The notes under the pieces: generated by a model | The model's database searches: none | What the model was told of the DNA's origin: nothing | The model's input: the letters and a program-made list of their open reading frames with translations, nothing else | NCBI GenBank assembly: GCA_018399685.1 | Contig: JAGYOK010000019.1 | Location: 1-38,724, forward strand | Length of the DNA: 38,724 nt | Direction: 5' to 3' | Source of the DNA: Alphaproteobacteria bacterium | GTDB lineage: Bacteria; Pseudomonadota; Alphaproteobacteria; Micavibrionales; Micavibrionaceae | Translations under genes and position numbers: made by a program | Shown here: piece after piece, positions 8,431 to 16,965 of the stretch | How positions within the stretch are numbered: position 1 is the first letter of the stretch | How the letters are laid out: each line of letters opens with the position of its first letter

Positions 8431-8460
8431 TTGACATAACAAAAAGCGGCGTGGTATGAA
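8431..8460 (+). promoter_or_regulatory. Candidate sigma70 promoter for the small secreted protein gene
   Basis: TTGACA at 8431-8436, an 18-bp spacer and TATGAA(T) at 8455-8461 lie ~55 bp upstream of the ATG at 8515. An inverted repeat (CGCCGC about 8416-8421 and GCGGCG about 8446-8451) brackets the -35 box and might be an operator or an accidental GC-rich stem. Confidence 0.5.
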
Positions 8461-8514
8461 TAACGCTACCGGATAACTTTATTAAGCATCAAAAAGATTT
8501 TAAAGGAATTAAAT

Positions 8515-8796
8515 ATGTTTCGCACATTTGGATTTTTATCGACAGCAGCAATAGTACTTGTCGGATTTTCAGGTAACGTATCTGCGGATGAATATGGCGA
8601 GCGTTTTTACGGGCGCACCCCTGCGGGAATGGCCGAGTATACGGCCCCTTCATATGAAATGCCCGATATTGCTATGGATGATATGGCCTCCAGCCTTCAG
8701 GATATCATGCCCGCCGCCGGTGAAAACAGCAATGAAACCTCCGAGCAAGAGCCAGAACAAGCCGTTGACGAGGAACAGGATTCCACCGCTGAATAA
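8515..8796 (+). CDS. Small exported acidic protein of unknown function
   Basis: A 93-residue protein. Residues 1-24 are a good Sec signal peptide (TAAIVLVGFSGNVSA, cleavage before DEYGER). The mature part is short, Met/Asp/Glu-rich, with MPDIAMDDMASSLQDIMPAAG, then a Glu/Gln-rich disordered tail. No domain recognised. AAGGAATT sits just before the ATG and a promoter-like sequence lies at 8431-8460, which supports a real gene. It is convergent with the sulfotransferase gene (17 bp apart), and divergent from clpS. I assign no function. Confidence 0.7.
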   Translation: MFRTFGFLSTAAIVLVGFSGNVSADEYGERFYGRTPAGMAEYTAPSYEMPDIAMDDMASSLQDIMPAAGENSNETSEQEPEQAVDEEQDSTAE

Positions 8797-8813
8797 AAAT
8801 ATTCATGATATTA

Positions 8814-9584
8814 TTAATCCCATGCGGGTATATCACGATTAAGCAATCTGGAAATATAGGCCTTGTCAGGGGCAAACACATCTTCAAGCTGATTTCTAAG
8901 CTGTGCAGAAAGAGGCTTGTATTTTGGAGGTTTGCGGTCTCTTAAAACATTAATCCACTCTTTGGCGTTAAAATTTTCGCTATACTGATTAACCAGAGAA
9001 TCGGTTTTTAGCCCCAAAAATTCCTCCAAAGGCTTTAGCCCTTCGCCGCTAGGGTCTGTCCATTCTTCATATATCAAAAAAAGCATGTTCTTTCTTGGAA
9101 AGTTTGAAACCCATTTTTTAATATGAAGTTCGTACTGGTTTTTATAAAGCCAGCATAAATCACTTTTATCTGGCGAACGACCGCCAGTAAGTTCTTCCTC
9201 AACAGCCGCATCAAAGGTGCGCGCTCGCTCACGTTTATTGGCTCTAGCCCAATAGAACAGCCTGTTAGCTCTTTCCGCTGGATTGCGCAGGGTAAAAACG
9301 ATTTTTGCATTTGGGCAGGCTTGTGCCGCCAGAGCCATATTATATTGCTTTTCCCCAAACAAGACCGCATTTTTTAGCTGCTTTGCTGATTGCTCAGGGC
9401 TTGCGGCAAGGGCAAAATCCTGCCTGCATGTGGTTGTCAGGTTTTTTGTCAGGCTGCCTTGTAAGAAATAGCGGTGGGTTTTCAGGTGAGGGATAAACAC
9501 CTGCGGGTGATTATCAAGGATATGGAGCAGGGTGTTAACACCGCTGCGAGTTGCTCCTCCTATGATAAAATCGGGCCGTTTCAA
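8814..9584 (-). CDS. PAPS-dependent sulfotransferase-like protein
   Basis: A ~256-residue cytosolic sulfotransferase-fold protein. The 5'-phosphosulfate-binding loop is visible near the N-terminus (IIGGATRSGVNTLLHILDNHP) and the 3'-phosphate-binding segment near residues 98-115 (IVFTLRNPAERANRLFYWAR). Such enzymes transfer sulfate from PAPS to carbohydrate, lipid or other acceptors; the acceptor cannot be read from sequence. The only plausible start is TTG at 9584, because it gives MKRPDFIIGGATRSG, exactly where the family begins, and no ATG precedes the loop. It is isolated from PAPS-synthesis genes in this window. A role in surface glycan or lipid sulfation is inference. Confidence 0.85.
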   Translation of the reverse strand: MKRPDFIIGGATRSGVNTLLHILDNHPQVFIPHLKTHRYFLQGSLTKNLTTTCRQDFALAASPEQSAKQLKNAVLFGEKQYNMALAAQACPNAKIVFTLRNPAERANRLFYWARANKRERARTFDAAVEEELTGGRSPDKSDLCWLYKNQYELHIKKWVSNFPRKNMLFLIYEEWTDPSGEGLKPLEEFLGLKTDSLVNQYSENFNAKEWINVLRDRKPPKYKPLSAQLRNQLEDVFAPDKAYISRLLNRDIPAWD

Positions 9585-9897
9585 TTGCTTTACTCAGGTT
9601 ACTTGGATGAAAATACAAAAATTCGTTACGAAGTATATGGGCTTTTGCCATAATTATGCCACAGGAATATATTCTATAGCCTCACCAGAACCTTTATCAA
9701 AACTTGACTTTTTGCCTGTATCTTAATCCTTTATTATGGATTAGCTTATAGATTATTCAATGAAAAGCTTGCATTAACACAGGCAAATACGCTTATATAT
9801 AACCATAGTTTTTTTATATTACAGGGGGTTGCACTTATACAATTTTCTGTCAATATAGATCAGGATTGTTAAATCGACGAAGTCAGGTCTGAAAAAC
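9585..9897. other. 313-bp divergent intergenic region
   Basis: AT-rich spacer between the divergent sulfotransferase gene and the unknown gene at 9898. Short open frames here have no recognisable features. TTGCAC (9829-9834) and TATAGA (9854-9859) are separated by 19 bp and could be a weak promoter for the rightward gene. No hairpin or repeat stands out. Confidence 0.4.
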
Positions 9898-10518
9898 ATG
9901 TATCAAGACAATAATTGGAATGAAGTTTCCGGCGACGAACTTGCGGGATTTCTGGACAAGATCAACCCGATTGATGGAAAGTACCGCACATCTCCGGCAA
10001 GCACGCAGGTTTCATGGCGCACACTCCCCTTTTACGAGAGCGTGGCTCTTATCCGTGTAAAAGACCCGAACTGGGTCAATAAAAAGATGACTGTTTATTA
10101 CCTGACGGATCAGGGTAACTTGTTCAGATTAAACGGAACGTCTCCTCCAATTCATGAGGTTAACAGCAAAGCTCCGGTTAAAATTAATGAAGACAACGTT
10201 CTTGATTACTTACGTTTCTTCTGCTTTTTCGTTCGCGGTGATGAAGGGCCATTTTATGTCTCTGAAGACATTTCAGACCCGAATCTCCCAACAGAGATGG
10301 ACGAAACAACCCGCTCTGTAGTAGAAGGAACAATCCGCCCGGCTAGCTACGAAGGCATGAATGAGCAGGGGCATTTCCTGTGTGATGCTGTCGTGTTCTA
10401 TTCAAACGCACTTTTCATCGCAAGCTTCGCAGTCCAGCAAAGTGGCATGATTGAAATGCTGAATGATGAGCCAATCGCCGGTGACCTTACGTCCCGCGTG
10501 GATCAGCCTATCGCTTAA
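9898..10518 (+). CDS. Conserved-looking hypothetical protein, 206 residues
   Basis: Soluble, acidic protein without signal peptide or membrane segment. It is rich in aromatic residues and reads as a compact alpha/beta or beta-rich fold (VALIRVKDPNWVNKKMTVYYLTD, VLDYLRFFCFFVRGDEGPFYVSED, FLCDAVVFYSNALFIASFAV). I do not recognise a family. The reading frame, codon use and a strong downstream terminator support a real monocistronic gene. The start is the ATG at 9898, although GGTCTG upstream is only a weak ribosome-binding site. It lies just before the rpmH operon but is separated from it by terminator and promoter, so no functional link is implied. Confidence 0.75.
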   Translation: MYQDNNWNEVSGDELAGFLDKINPIDGKYRTSPASTQVSWRTLPFYESVALIRVKDPNWVNKKMTVYYLTDQGNLFRLNGTSPPIHEVNSKAPVKINEDNVLDYLRFFCFFVRGDEGPFYVSEDISDPNLPTEMDETTRSVVEGTIRPASYEGMNEQGHFLCDAVVFYSNALFIASFAVQQSGMIEMLNDEPIAGDLTSRVDQPIA

Positions 10519-10546
10519 AAGCCTGACTTTATTAATCATAAAAGGC

Positions 10547-10574
10547 AAAGCGCACCGTTTTGGCGCGCTTTTTA
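10547..10574 (+). terminator. Rho-independent terminator of the 206-residue protein gene
   Basis: A perfect 7-bp stem AAAGCGC/GCGCTTT (10547-10553 and 10565-10571), extended by a CC/GG pair inside the loop, is followed by TTT. It lies ~29 nt after the stop codon at 10518. Confidence 0.85.
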
Positions 10575-10626
10575 TATGCAAATTATATGAAAACCAACTT
10601 TTTTGCTCTATAACCCCGCCTTTCAT

Positions 10627-10655
10627 TTGACAGATAAGTTTTAAGCAGTTATAAA
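10627..10655 (+). promoter_or_regulatory. Near-consensus sigma70 promoter of the rpmH-rnpA-yidD-yidC operon
   Basis: TTGACA (10627-10632), exactly 17 bp of spacer, and TATAAA (10650-10655). It lies 62 bp upstream of the rpmH ATG. A strong constitutive promoter is expected for a ribosomal protein operon. Confidence 0.85.
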
Positions 10656-10717
10656 CGCTCCTCGTTAATGAAGGGCAAAAAAGAATTATATAAGAATAAT
10701 GTAAAGGTAGAAAGACT

Positions 10718-10852
10718 ATGAAACGCACATTCCAGCCAAGCCTTAAAGTTCGCGCAGCGCGCCATGGTTTCCGTGCCCGCATGGCCGATAAAAATGGCCG
10801 CGCCATCCTTGCGCGCCGTCGCGCCAAAGGCCGTAAGCGTCTAAGCGCTTAA
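10718..10852 (+). CDS. rpmH: 50S ribosomal protein L34
   Basis: A 44-residue basic ribosomal protein of the large subunit. It starts [18 protein letters not shown] and contains the family core [18 protein letters not shown] followed by AKGRKRLSA. The length is exactly that of the family. The ATG at 10718 follows AAAGGTAGAAAG. It is the first gene of the highly conserved rpmH-rnpA-yidD-yidC cluster. Missed easily because of its small size. Confidence 0.97.
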   Translation: MKRTFQPSLKVRAARHGFRARMADKNGRAILARRRAKGRKRLSA

Positions 10853-10896
10853 TTTAAGGCGCCTGATTTAAGGCGACAAGCTCGAGGTAAAGAGCT

Positions 10897-11274
10897 ATGC
10901 ACACACGAAAAGAAGATTTAACGGCGATTGAGATAATAACGGATCGCCGTTCTTTTGTTGATATTCAAACAAAAGGCAAAAAGTGGGTTTCCCGCGGGCT
11001 TATTGTATGCATTAAGGATAATGACCTTGGAGTTAAGCGCGTAGGGTACACCATCAGTAAACGCGTTGATAAATCAGCCGTAAAAAGAAACCGTATAAAG
11101 CGTCGCTTGCGTGCAGTTGCCGCCGATGTTTTAAGCCAATATGCCAAGGACAGCGTTGATTACGTGATTTTAGGGCGCAAGGAAACGGCACTGCGCCCTT
11201 ACAATGTATTGGTCGAAGATCTGAAATGGTGTTTGAAGAAAACCGGTTACTATAATAAAACAGATGAGTCCTGA
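10897..11274 (+). CDS. rnpA: Ribonuclease P protein component
   Basis: Protein cofactor of RNase P, which trims tRNA 5' leaders. The family signature is present around residues 46-73: [21 protein letters not shown], including the RNR motif, followed by RLRA. ITDRRSF near residue 15 is also typical. The length of 125 residues is normal. GAGGT lies 9 nt before the ATG at 10897, which decides the start. It lies 44 bp after rpmH and 59 bp before yidD, in the conserved order. The two genes are likely co-transcribed from the promoter at 10627. Confidence 0.96.
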   Translation: MHTRKEDLTAIEIITDRRSFVDIQTKGKKWVSRGLIVCIKDNDLGVKRVGYTISKRVDKSAVKRNRIKRRLRAVAADVLSQYAKDSVDYVILGRKETALRPYNVLVEDLKWCLKKTGYYNKTDES

Positions 11275-11333
11275 TCTTCGAGGCTCCTGTGAGCTTAATA
11301 TTTTGTATATGCAATCTATTTTATATAAATGAA

Positions 11334-11642
11334 ATGAAACGATTTTTTCGTCTTTTGATAAAAATATATTCTTATATAATCTCGCCATTGCTGGGGAGCA
11401 ACTGCCGCTATCAACCCACATGTTCAGCCTACGCTGATGAGGCGATAAAGCGCCACGGCGTGCTTAAAGGGCTGCTCCTTTCTTTCGCGCGAATTTCACG
11501 GTGTCATCCGTGGTCACGCTCGCCATTTATTGATCCGGTGCCACAGAGCTTTACATGGAGCAAGTTGTTAGGGTATAAACGCCCCATAAAAAAATCCGGG
11601 CATGAATGCGGGAAAAACTCCCGAAATCATAATAAGCTCTAA
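11334..11642 (+). CDS. yidD: Membrane protein insertion efficiency factor YidD
   Basis: Small membrane-associated protein that assists YidC-dependent insertion. The family core is complete: [20 protein letters not shown] with an amphipathic N-terminal helix, then [20 protein letters not shown] and ISRCHPWSR, including the three conserved cysteines. The C-terminal ~35 residues are a variable basic extension; 102 residues is slightly long for the family. ATG at 11334 was chosen because homologues begin MKxxxxxLIxxY; an upstream in-frame alternative at 11289 adds an unmatched hydrophobic stretch. Placed between rnpA and yidC as usual. Confidence 0.94.
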   Translation: MKRFFRLLIKIYSYIISPLLGSNCRYQPTCSAYADEAIKRHGVLKGLLLSFARISRCHPWSRSPFIDPVPQSFTWSKLLGYKRPIKKSGHECGKNSRNHNKL

Positions 11643-11669
11643 AATAAACAAGTTAAGACGAGGACATAC

Positions 11670-13553
11670 ATGAACCCCAACCAAAAAGATCAGATGCACC
11701 CAGAGGATATCCGCAACCTGATACTCTTTGCTGTTTTATCGATGGCTATCTGGTTTTTGTATGATTCATTTATTTTGGGGCCACAGACAAAAGCCCTGAA
11801 AGAAGCCCGCATAGCGCAAGAGCAAATAGCAGTCGAGGAGTCTTGGGGAAATGTCGATTTTTCTTCTGACAAAATAATTGATCGCGATGAAGCAGTATCA
11901 AAAGCAACCCGTATCAATTTTGCAAATGAAGAGCTAAACGGGTCGATCAAACTTATTGGCGGGCGCATTGACGATCTTAGCCTCAATAAATATTTCAAGA
12001 CTCTCGAAAAAGATAATAACGTATCCATCTTGAACCCTCTGAACACCGAAAACACCCGTTTTGTTGATTTTGGCTGGGTGAGCGGTGATAAGTCACTTAA
12101 CTTGCCAAACAGCAAATCGGTATGGCAAGTCGAGGACAACGCCAGATTTGATCCCGATAGTCCGGTGACAATGACGTGGGACAACGGTCAGGGAGTGCGC
12201 TTTGTTCGCGTTATAAGCATGGATAATGAGTACATGTTCAATGTAACGCAAAGAGTCATTAACAATTCTGGAAAAGAGCTGTATCTGCATCCTTATGGCC
12301 TGATATCACAAACGGGCATTCCGATAGAGCCGGGCTCCCGAAGCACTTGGGTTTCTTACGAGGGGCCTTTAGGGTTTATTGGCGGAACGCTTCAAAAAAT
12401 ATCGTATAAAAAACTCGCGGGCACTCAGGCTCAAAAAATGGAGGCGGAGCGCGGCTGGATCTCATTTTCTGACAAATACTGGTTAACAGCGCTCATCCCG
12501 CAGCAAGACACATTGACAAAGTTTCGTTTCAAGCTGACCCCGAATTTGAAAGACGACAATAACAACAAATATCAAGCCGACTTCACCGCTTCTGAAATAC
12601 ACATACCAAATGGCAAGAGCACAGCTTATTCCCAAAATCTCTACGTTGGCGTTAAAAAAATCCTGACTCTTGAAAAATATGAAAAAGAGATGAACATTGA
12701 CCAATTTGACCTTGCCGTGGATTTCGGCTGGTTCTGGTTCTTTACCTACCCGTTCTTCCTGCTTTTGCATAGTCTGGGGTTGCTTTTTGGCAATATGGGT
12801 TTTGCCATTATTGTACAGACTATCATCTTGCGTATGACGGTTTTCCCGCTTACTAACATTTCCTACCGTTCATTTGCCAGAATGAAAGTTGTTTCCCCTG
12901 TAATTCAGGAATTGCGCGATAAATACGGGGATGATAAGGAAAAACTCCAGCAGGAAATCGTTGCGCTTTACCAGCGCGAAGGGGTCAACCCGATGTCTGG
13001 TTGTTTGCCTATTCTTGTCCAGATCCCAATATTTTTTGCGTTCTACAAGATTTTATTTACCACGATCGAGATTCGCCATGCGCCGTTTATCGGCTGGATT
13101 AAAGATTTGTCCGCGCCAGACCCGACCAGTATTTTCAATTTGTTCGGCCTGCTGGATATTGATGTCTCGTTTTTGCCGCAAATAGGTGTGTGGCCTTGTC
13201 TTATGCTGGCCGCAACGCTTGTACAAAAACAGCTTAACCCGCCGCCACAAGACAAAACACAGCGTATGATGATGAACTTCTTCCCGTTTTTTATCACCTA
13301 TATCATGGCTCAATTTGCATCGGGACTGGTAATATACTGGACGTTCAGCGCTTTGCTTTCTGTGCTTCAGCAAATGTTTATCATGCATCGTATGGGAGTT
13401 CCTATTTACATTTTTGATAAAAAGAAAATGAAAGAAGAAGATATAATTGGCAATATCTCTGAAGAATCAGAAGAGATTCTCACCGAAACAGATGAGGAAA
13501 AGCCTAAAGACATCAAACCTCCAAAACCGAAAAAGAAAAAGAAGAAGAAATAA
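11670..13553 (+). CDS. yidC: Membrane protein insertase YidC
   Basis: Inner-membrane insertase (Oxa1 family) for Sec-dependent and Sec-independent membrane proteins. The 627 residues comprise an N-terminal anchor (~15-35, LILFAVLSMAIWFLY), a large periplasmic domain (~40-345) and the C-terminal Oxa1 core, with TM segments beginning FFLLLHSLGLLFG, PILVQIPIFFAFYKILF, GVWPCLMLAATLV and FFPFFITYIMAQF. The groove arginine is present in ILRMTVFP. The last ~45 residues are acidic then strongly lysine-rich (KPPKPKKKKKKK), like the ribosome-binding tails of some YidC/Oxa1 proteins. GAGGACATAC precedes the ATG. It is 27 bp after yidD and belongs to the rpmH operon. Confidence 0.98.
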   Translation: MNPNQKDQMHPEDIRNLILFAVLSMAIWFLYDSFILGPQTKALKEARIAQEQIAVEESWGNVDFSSDKIIDRDEAVSKATRINFANEELNGSIKLIGGRIDDLSLNKYFKTLEKDNNVSILNPLNTENTRFVDFGWVSGDKSLNLPNSKSVWQVEDNARFDPDSPVTMTWDNGQGVRFVRVISMDNEYMFNVTQRVINNSGKELYLHPYGLISQTGIPIEPGSRSTWVSYEGPLGFIGGTLQKISYKKLAGTQAQKMEAERGWISFSDKYWLTALIPQQDTLTKFRFKLTPNLKDDNNNKYQADFTASEIHIPNGKSTAYSQNLYVGVKKILTLEKYEKEMNIDQFDLAVDFGWFWFFTYPFFLLLHSLGLLFGNMGFAIIVQTIILRMTVFPLTNISYRSFARMKVVSPVIQELRDKYGDDKEKLQQEIVALYQREGVNPMSGCLPILVQIPIFFAFYKILFTTIEIRHAPFIGWIKDLSAPDPTSIFNLFGLLDIDVSFLPQIGVWPCLMLAATLVQKQLNPPPQDKTQRMMMNFFPFFITYIMAQFASGLVIYWTFSALLSVLQQMFIMHRMGVPIYIFDKKKMKEEDIIGNISEESEEILTETDEEKPKDIKPPKPKKKKKKK

Positions 13554-13629
13554 ACAAAGCAAATAAAGCGCAGCCTCCCCTTTGGGCACGAAGCGCCAAT
13601 TTGCTCTTATTAAAAAGCCAGGCCATGTC

Positions 13630-14265
13630 ATGAAAACCGAAGAATTCACACAAGAGCAGCTTGAAGACGCGCGGAAAGTATTTTCCGGTTCGTGTGATTT
13701 TATGCTGGGCGTCGCCTCACTCACGCAGCTTCCTGATGCGCAGCTTCCCGAAGTTGCTTTTGCCGGTCGTTCAAACGTCGGAAAATCCACACTTTTCAAT
13801 GCATTGACTGCACGCAAGAATCTGGCGCGCACCTCCAATACTCCTGGCCGTACACAAGAGCTGAACTATTTTAATCTGGGGCAGCGTCTTTACATGGTTG
13901 ATATGCCGGGCTATGGCTACGCCAAAGTATCGAAGGAAAAAGTAAAAGCTTGGACAAAGCTGATCTTTGCTTACTTGCGAGGTAGGCCAACGCTACGGTG
14001 CGTTTTTATTTTAATAGATTCCCGCCACGGCCTGAAAGACAGCGATCATGAGCTTATGACAATGCTTGATGAAGCCGCCGTCTCTTACCGGATTATTCTA
14101 ACCAAGTGTGATAAGGTCAAGGATCAGGAGCTGGAAAAAGTGATGCTTAAAACGCAAGAAGCGGTAAAAAAGCATCCAGCCGCCCATCCGCATATACTCG
14201 CCACCAGCAGTATTGAAAAAACCGGCATTAATGAATTGCAATGCATCATCAACGCATTTGCTTAG
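13630..14265 (+). CDS. engB: Ribosome biogenesis GTPase EngB (YsxC/YihA)
   Basis: Essential Era/Obg-type GTPase needed for 50S subunit assembly. The G motifs are visible: G1 AGRSNVGKST (~45-54), the TPGRTQ switch segment, G3 DMPGYG, G4 TKCD and a SS-type G5 near ATSSIEKTG. The ~211-residue length is normal. ATG at 13630 was preferred over an upstream TTG at 13582 because the family begins shortly before the FxxSxxxxxxLP segment. It follows yidC by 76 bp in the usual alphaproteobacterial order, and the neighbouring gene downstream is convergent with only 9 bp between stops. Confidence 0.95.
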   Translation: MKTEEFTQEQLEDARKVFSGSCDFMLGVASLTQLPDAQLPEVAFAGRSNVGKSTLFNALTARKNLARTSNTPGRTQELNYFNLGQRLYMVDMPGYGYAKVSKEKVKAWTKLIFAYLRGRPTLRCVFILIDSRHGLKDSDHELMTMLDEAAVSYRIILTKCDKVKDQELEKVMLKTQEAVKKHPAAHPHILATSSIEKTGINELQCIINAFA

Positions 14266-14274
14266 GTTCTGCCC

Positions 14275-14982
14275 CTAACGCGCAGTCAGCACAGAATAAA
14301 AGCCAAAAGCATCGCCGTTGCTGTTACTAACGCATAAGGCGCTGTACCCCTCACACGCGGCGCACGCGCTCACGCTAAGATCATTATTCGCGCCTGTGTC
14401 TATGAAATAATCCTTCATCTGGCCGGATAACGCTGGGATATCTTCCGATCCGGTAATTTTTTTATTCAAAAGCGCGCAAAGCGGCTTGTTGATCTGGTAG
14501 GCTGTTAAAACCACATCCGAAGCGCCGCTCTCCGACCACTCAACATTCATCGAAGATGTCATATACCAGCCCGGCTCTTCCGGCTCCTTGGATACCGTAA
14601 TATCTTCATCCAGCCTTTTCGCGTCCAGTCCACCACCTTGCGGATGATAGACCTTGTTCCCGTGAGGGTGGATATTAAAGTCTGAATCACCGGGAACCGT
14701 AAAATCAAGATCATTAATAGAGCTTCCCGTTATAAGCATCTGGTCAATAACAGATTTCGCATGCACGCTGTAACCAATAACTTCCGAAGCAAAAAACTCG
14801 AGTCTGGCAGCATCCAGCTCCGCCGTTCCTGCATTCCGCGTTTGCCGCGACAGGGCAAAGCCAAGCGCTCCAAACAACACTACCGCAATTAATATATACG
14901 CCAGAACGTTTCCGCTTTCATTTGATATTTCATTTGAGATAGATCGGGAGTGATGCCTAAAGCTTGTCCAACGGTTTTTCAT
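14275..14982 (-). CDS. Pilin-like single-pass membrane protein (paralogue of the gene at 4492-5205)
   Basis: A ~235-residue protein of unknown function with a basic N-terminus, one hydrophobic helix (GNVLAYILIAVVLFGALGF, ~residues 24-42) and a long extracytoplasmic domain with four cysteines (PLCALL, SACAACEG, ALCVS). It ends FYSVLTAR. The shared segments with the gene at 4492-5205 (membrane helix, FASxVxxY, HPxGG, LC, C-terminal FYxVLxAR) show common ancestry. I chose ATG 14982, which gives a short n-region; an in-frame ATG at 15042 would add 20 residues. It is divergent from rmuC. No prepilin peptidase site is seen and no assembly genes are adjacent, so pilin-like is a topology statement only. 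Confidence 0.72.
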   Translation of the reverse strand: MKNRWTSFRHHSRSISNEISNESGNVLAYILIAVVLFGALGFALSRQTRNAGTAELDAARLEFFASEVIGYSVHAKSVIDQMLITGSSINDLDFTVPGDSDFNIHPHGNKVYHPQGGGLDAKRLDEDITVSKEPEEPGWYMTSSMNVEWSESGASDVVLTAYQINKPLCALLNKKITGSEDIPALSGQMKDYFIDTGANNDLSVSACAACEGYSALCVSNSNGDAFGFYSVLTAR

Positions 14983-15084
14983 GATGGTTGTTCTCTTTTT
15001 GTTTCCTTGGCCTGCATTCTGTTCTATGATACATCGAATCATTAGGCGTGAAAGACTTTCTTTGCTTTTATAAGGAGAATTATA

Positions 15085-16317
15085 TTGGAAAGCGCAATAT
15101 TTTTATACGTAGCTGGAGCATTCATTACAGGCCTGATATTTGGCGCTATAGGAGTTTACATGGCGCGCGTTACACGGCTTGAGCGTGATAATTCAACGCT
15201 CAAAGCGCAAGAGCAGGCCGGACGTGAAGCCCTTGAAAAAGCAGGCGAAGTATTGGATATGCGCTTTAAAGCCAGCGCGCAGGAAGCCCTGCAAAAAAGC
15301 AATGAGCAATTCCTCCAGCTCGCGCAGGAGAGATTCAAGGGCGCACAGGCTGATAACGCACATGATCTGGACAAACGCCAAAAAGCCATTGATGAACTAA
15401 TTAAACCCGTCCACGAAAATCTTAAATCCCTGTCAGCGGCGCTGGAGCAGGTTAAAGGAACCGATCAGGCACTGCGGGAGGATCTGCAAAGCCTCAACCG
15501 CGAGACAGCCAAGCTGGTCGGCGCATTGCGCGATCCGTCTGCTCAAGGGACATGGGGCGAATTTATCCTTGAAGGCGTGCTCGATAAATCCGGCCTGATA
15601 AAGGGGCTGCACTATGAAACACAGGTCAGCTTTGAGGCCGAAACCGGGCGCCAGCGCCCTGATGCGGTTATTCATATGCAAGACGGGTTTAACATTATTA
15701 TTGATGCCAAGGCTCCGATTAACGAATTTGCGCAGCGCCTTGCCGAAGATCTAAGCGAGAACGAGCGCCTCACCATCATGAAAAATCTCAGCTCACAAGT
15801 GCGCAAGCATGTCTCGGCTCTGGGCAATAAAAATTATTGGGAGAATGTCGAAAGTCCCGATTTCACAGTTTTATTCCTGCCTTCCGAGCATGTTTATTCT
15901 ATTGCTCTGCGCGCCGATACCGGGTTGGTTGATTTTGCCGTCAGTCGCAATGTGATTATTGCTTCTCCCACATTGCTAATGAGTTTACTGCGCGTGGTTT
16001 CCATGAGCTGGCGTCAGGTGGAATTGGCCGCAAATGCTCAGGAAATAGCTGATCTTGGGTTTGATCTATATAAGCGTTTTTTGAAATTCACCGACCATTT
16101 CGAAAAAATCGGCGGCCATCTGCAAAGCGCGATGAAGGGATATGATGCGGCTGTCGGCTCGCTGGAGCGTCAGGTTCTCCCCGCCGCGCGCAAGTTTAAA
16201 GAACTGCAAGGCGCTAAAGCCGGTATCGAGGAAATCAAAACTCACCAATCCATAGAAGCCCTGCCGCGCCAAATCTCTCTTACAGCCGAGGACGAGCAGG
16301 AGAAAAAGCGCGCTTGA
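15085..16317 (+). CDS. rmuC: DNA recombination protein RmuC
   Basis: RmuC-family protein of 410 residues, reported to limit inversions at short inverted repeats; biochemical activity is a predicted nuclease. It has an N-terminal membrane segment (IFLYVAGAFITGLIFGAIGVY), a coiled-coil region (~25-140, rich in Glu, Lys and Gln) and the conserved RmuC domain (GTWGEFILEGVLDKSGL, then RPDAVIHMQDGFNIIIDAKAPI with the PD-(D/E)xK-like DAK). The start is TTG at 15085, fixed by AAGGAG 7 nt upstream. Downstream def is 91 bp away on the same strand. Confidence 0.94.
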   Translation: MESAIFLYVAGAFITGLIFGAIGVYMARVTRLERDNSTLKAQEQAGREALEKAGEVLDMRFKASAQEALQKSNEQFLQLAQERFKGAQADNAHDLDKRQKAIDELIKPVHENLKSLSAALEQVKGTDQALREDLQSLNRETAKLVGALRDPSAQGTWGEFILEGVLDKSGLIKGLHYETQVSFEAETGRQRPDAVIHMQDGFNIIIDAKAPINEFAQRLAEDLSENERLTIMKNLSSQVRKHVSALGNKNYWENVESPDFTVLFLPSEHVYSIALRADTGLVDFAVSRNVIIASPTLLMSLLRVVSMSWRQVELAANAQEIADLGFDLYKRFLKFTDHFEKIGGHLQSAMKGYDAAVGSLERQVLPAARKFKELQGAKAGIEEIKTHQSIEALPRQISLTAEDEQEKKRA

Positions 16318-16408
16318 ATTGGCTGTCTCTGCCAGTATACAAAGCTCATGTTTCTTGACCTTTTGCTCAAAAGTGATTACCAATTATAACCCTTAAAAAG
16401 GTGATGAA

Positions 16409-16933
16409 ATGGACAATTACGAAATTATAACAGCTCCCAATCCGGTTTTGAAACAAGAGGCCAGGCCGGTTGACAAAGTTGATGATGCTATCCGCAGGCA
16501 AATGGATCGCATGCTTACAACTATGTATGATGCGCCGGGAATTGGTCTGGCTGCCAATCAGGTTGGTTTGCTTAACCGCGTGCTGGTTATGGATCTGGTA
16601 ACAACTCGCTCCGAAGAGGAGAAGCCATCCCCCATATTCATGGTTAACCCGCAAATCATATATGAATCCGAGCAAATGAGCGTGATAGATGAGGGCTGCC
16701 TTTCCGTGCCCGAGCATTATGCAGAGATTGAGCGTCCAGCCATTATCCGCGTGAAATACTGGGATTACGACGGCAAGGAAGCAGAGATTGAAGCGGGTGA
16801 TCTGCTCTCGCATTGCGTTCAACATGAAATTGACCATCTCAACGGTGTTTTGTTTGTTGATTATCTCTCCAGCCTGAAACGCAATATGATCCTGAAAAAG
16901 CTTCAAAAGCTAAAAAAAGCTAATATTCTATAA
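16409..16933 (+). CDS. def: Peptide deformylase
   Basis: Removes the formyl group from the N-terminal methionine of nascent proteins. All three catalytic motifs are present: GIGLAANQ (44-51), EGCLS (95-99, metal ligand C97) and HEIDH (139-143, metal ligands H139 and H143 with catalytic E140). The length of 174 residues is typical. AAAAAGGTG precedes the ATG. It is the first of def-fmt-truA, with fmt 32 bp downstream; Def undoes what Fmt adds, and the pairing is ancient. Confidence 0.98.
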   Translation: MDNYEIITAPNPVLKQEARPVDKVDDAIRRQMDRMLTTMYDAPGIGLAANQVGLLNRVLVMDLVTTRSEEEKPSPIFMVNPQIIYESEQMSVIDEGCLSVPEHYAEIERPAIIRVKYWDYDGKEAEIEAGDLLSHCVQHEIDHLNGVLFVDYLSSLKRNMILKKLQKLKKANIL

Positions 16934-16965
16934 AAAGGATTCTTAATAAAGCAGGGCTAAAAAAC

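Noticed and set aside
10402-10827. - strand frame across rpmH and the previous gene
   Set aside because: It crosses a terminator, a strong promoter and rpmH, and has Arg-rich antisense character.
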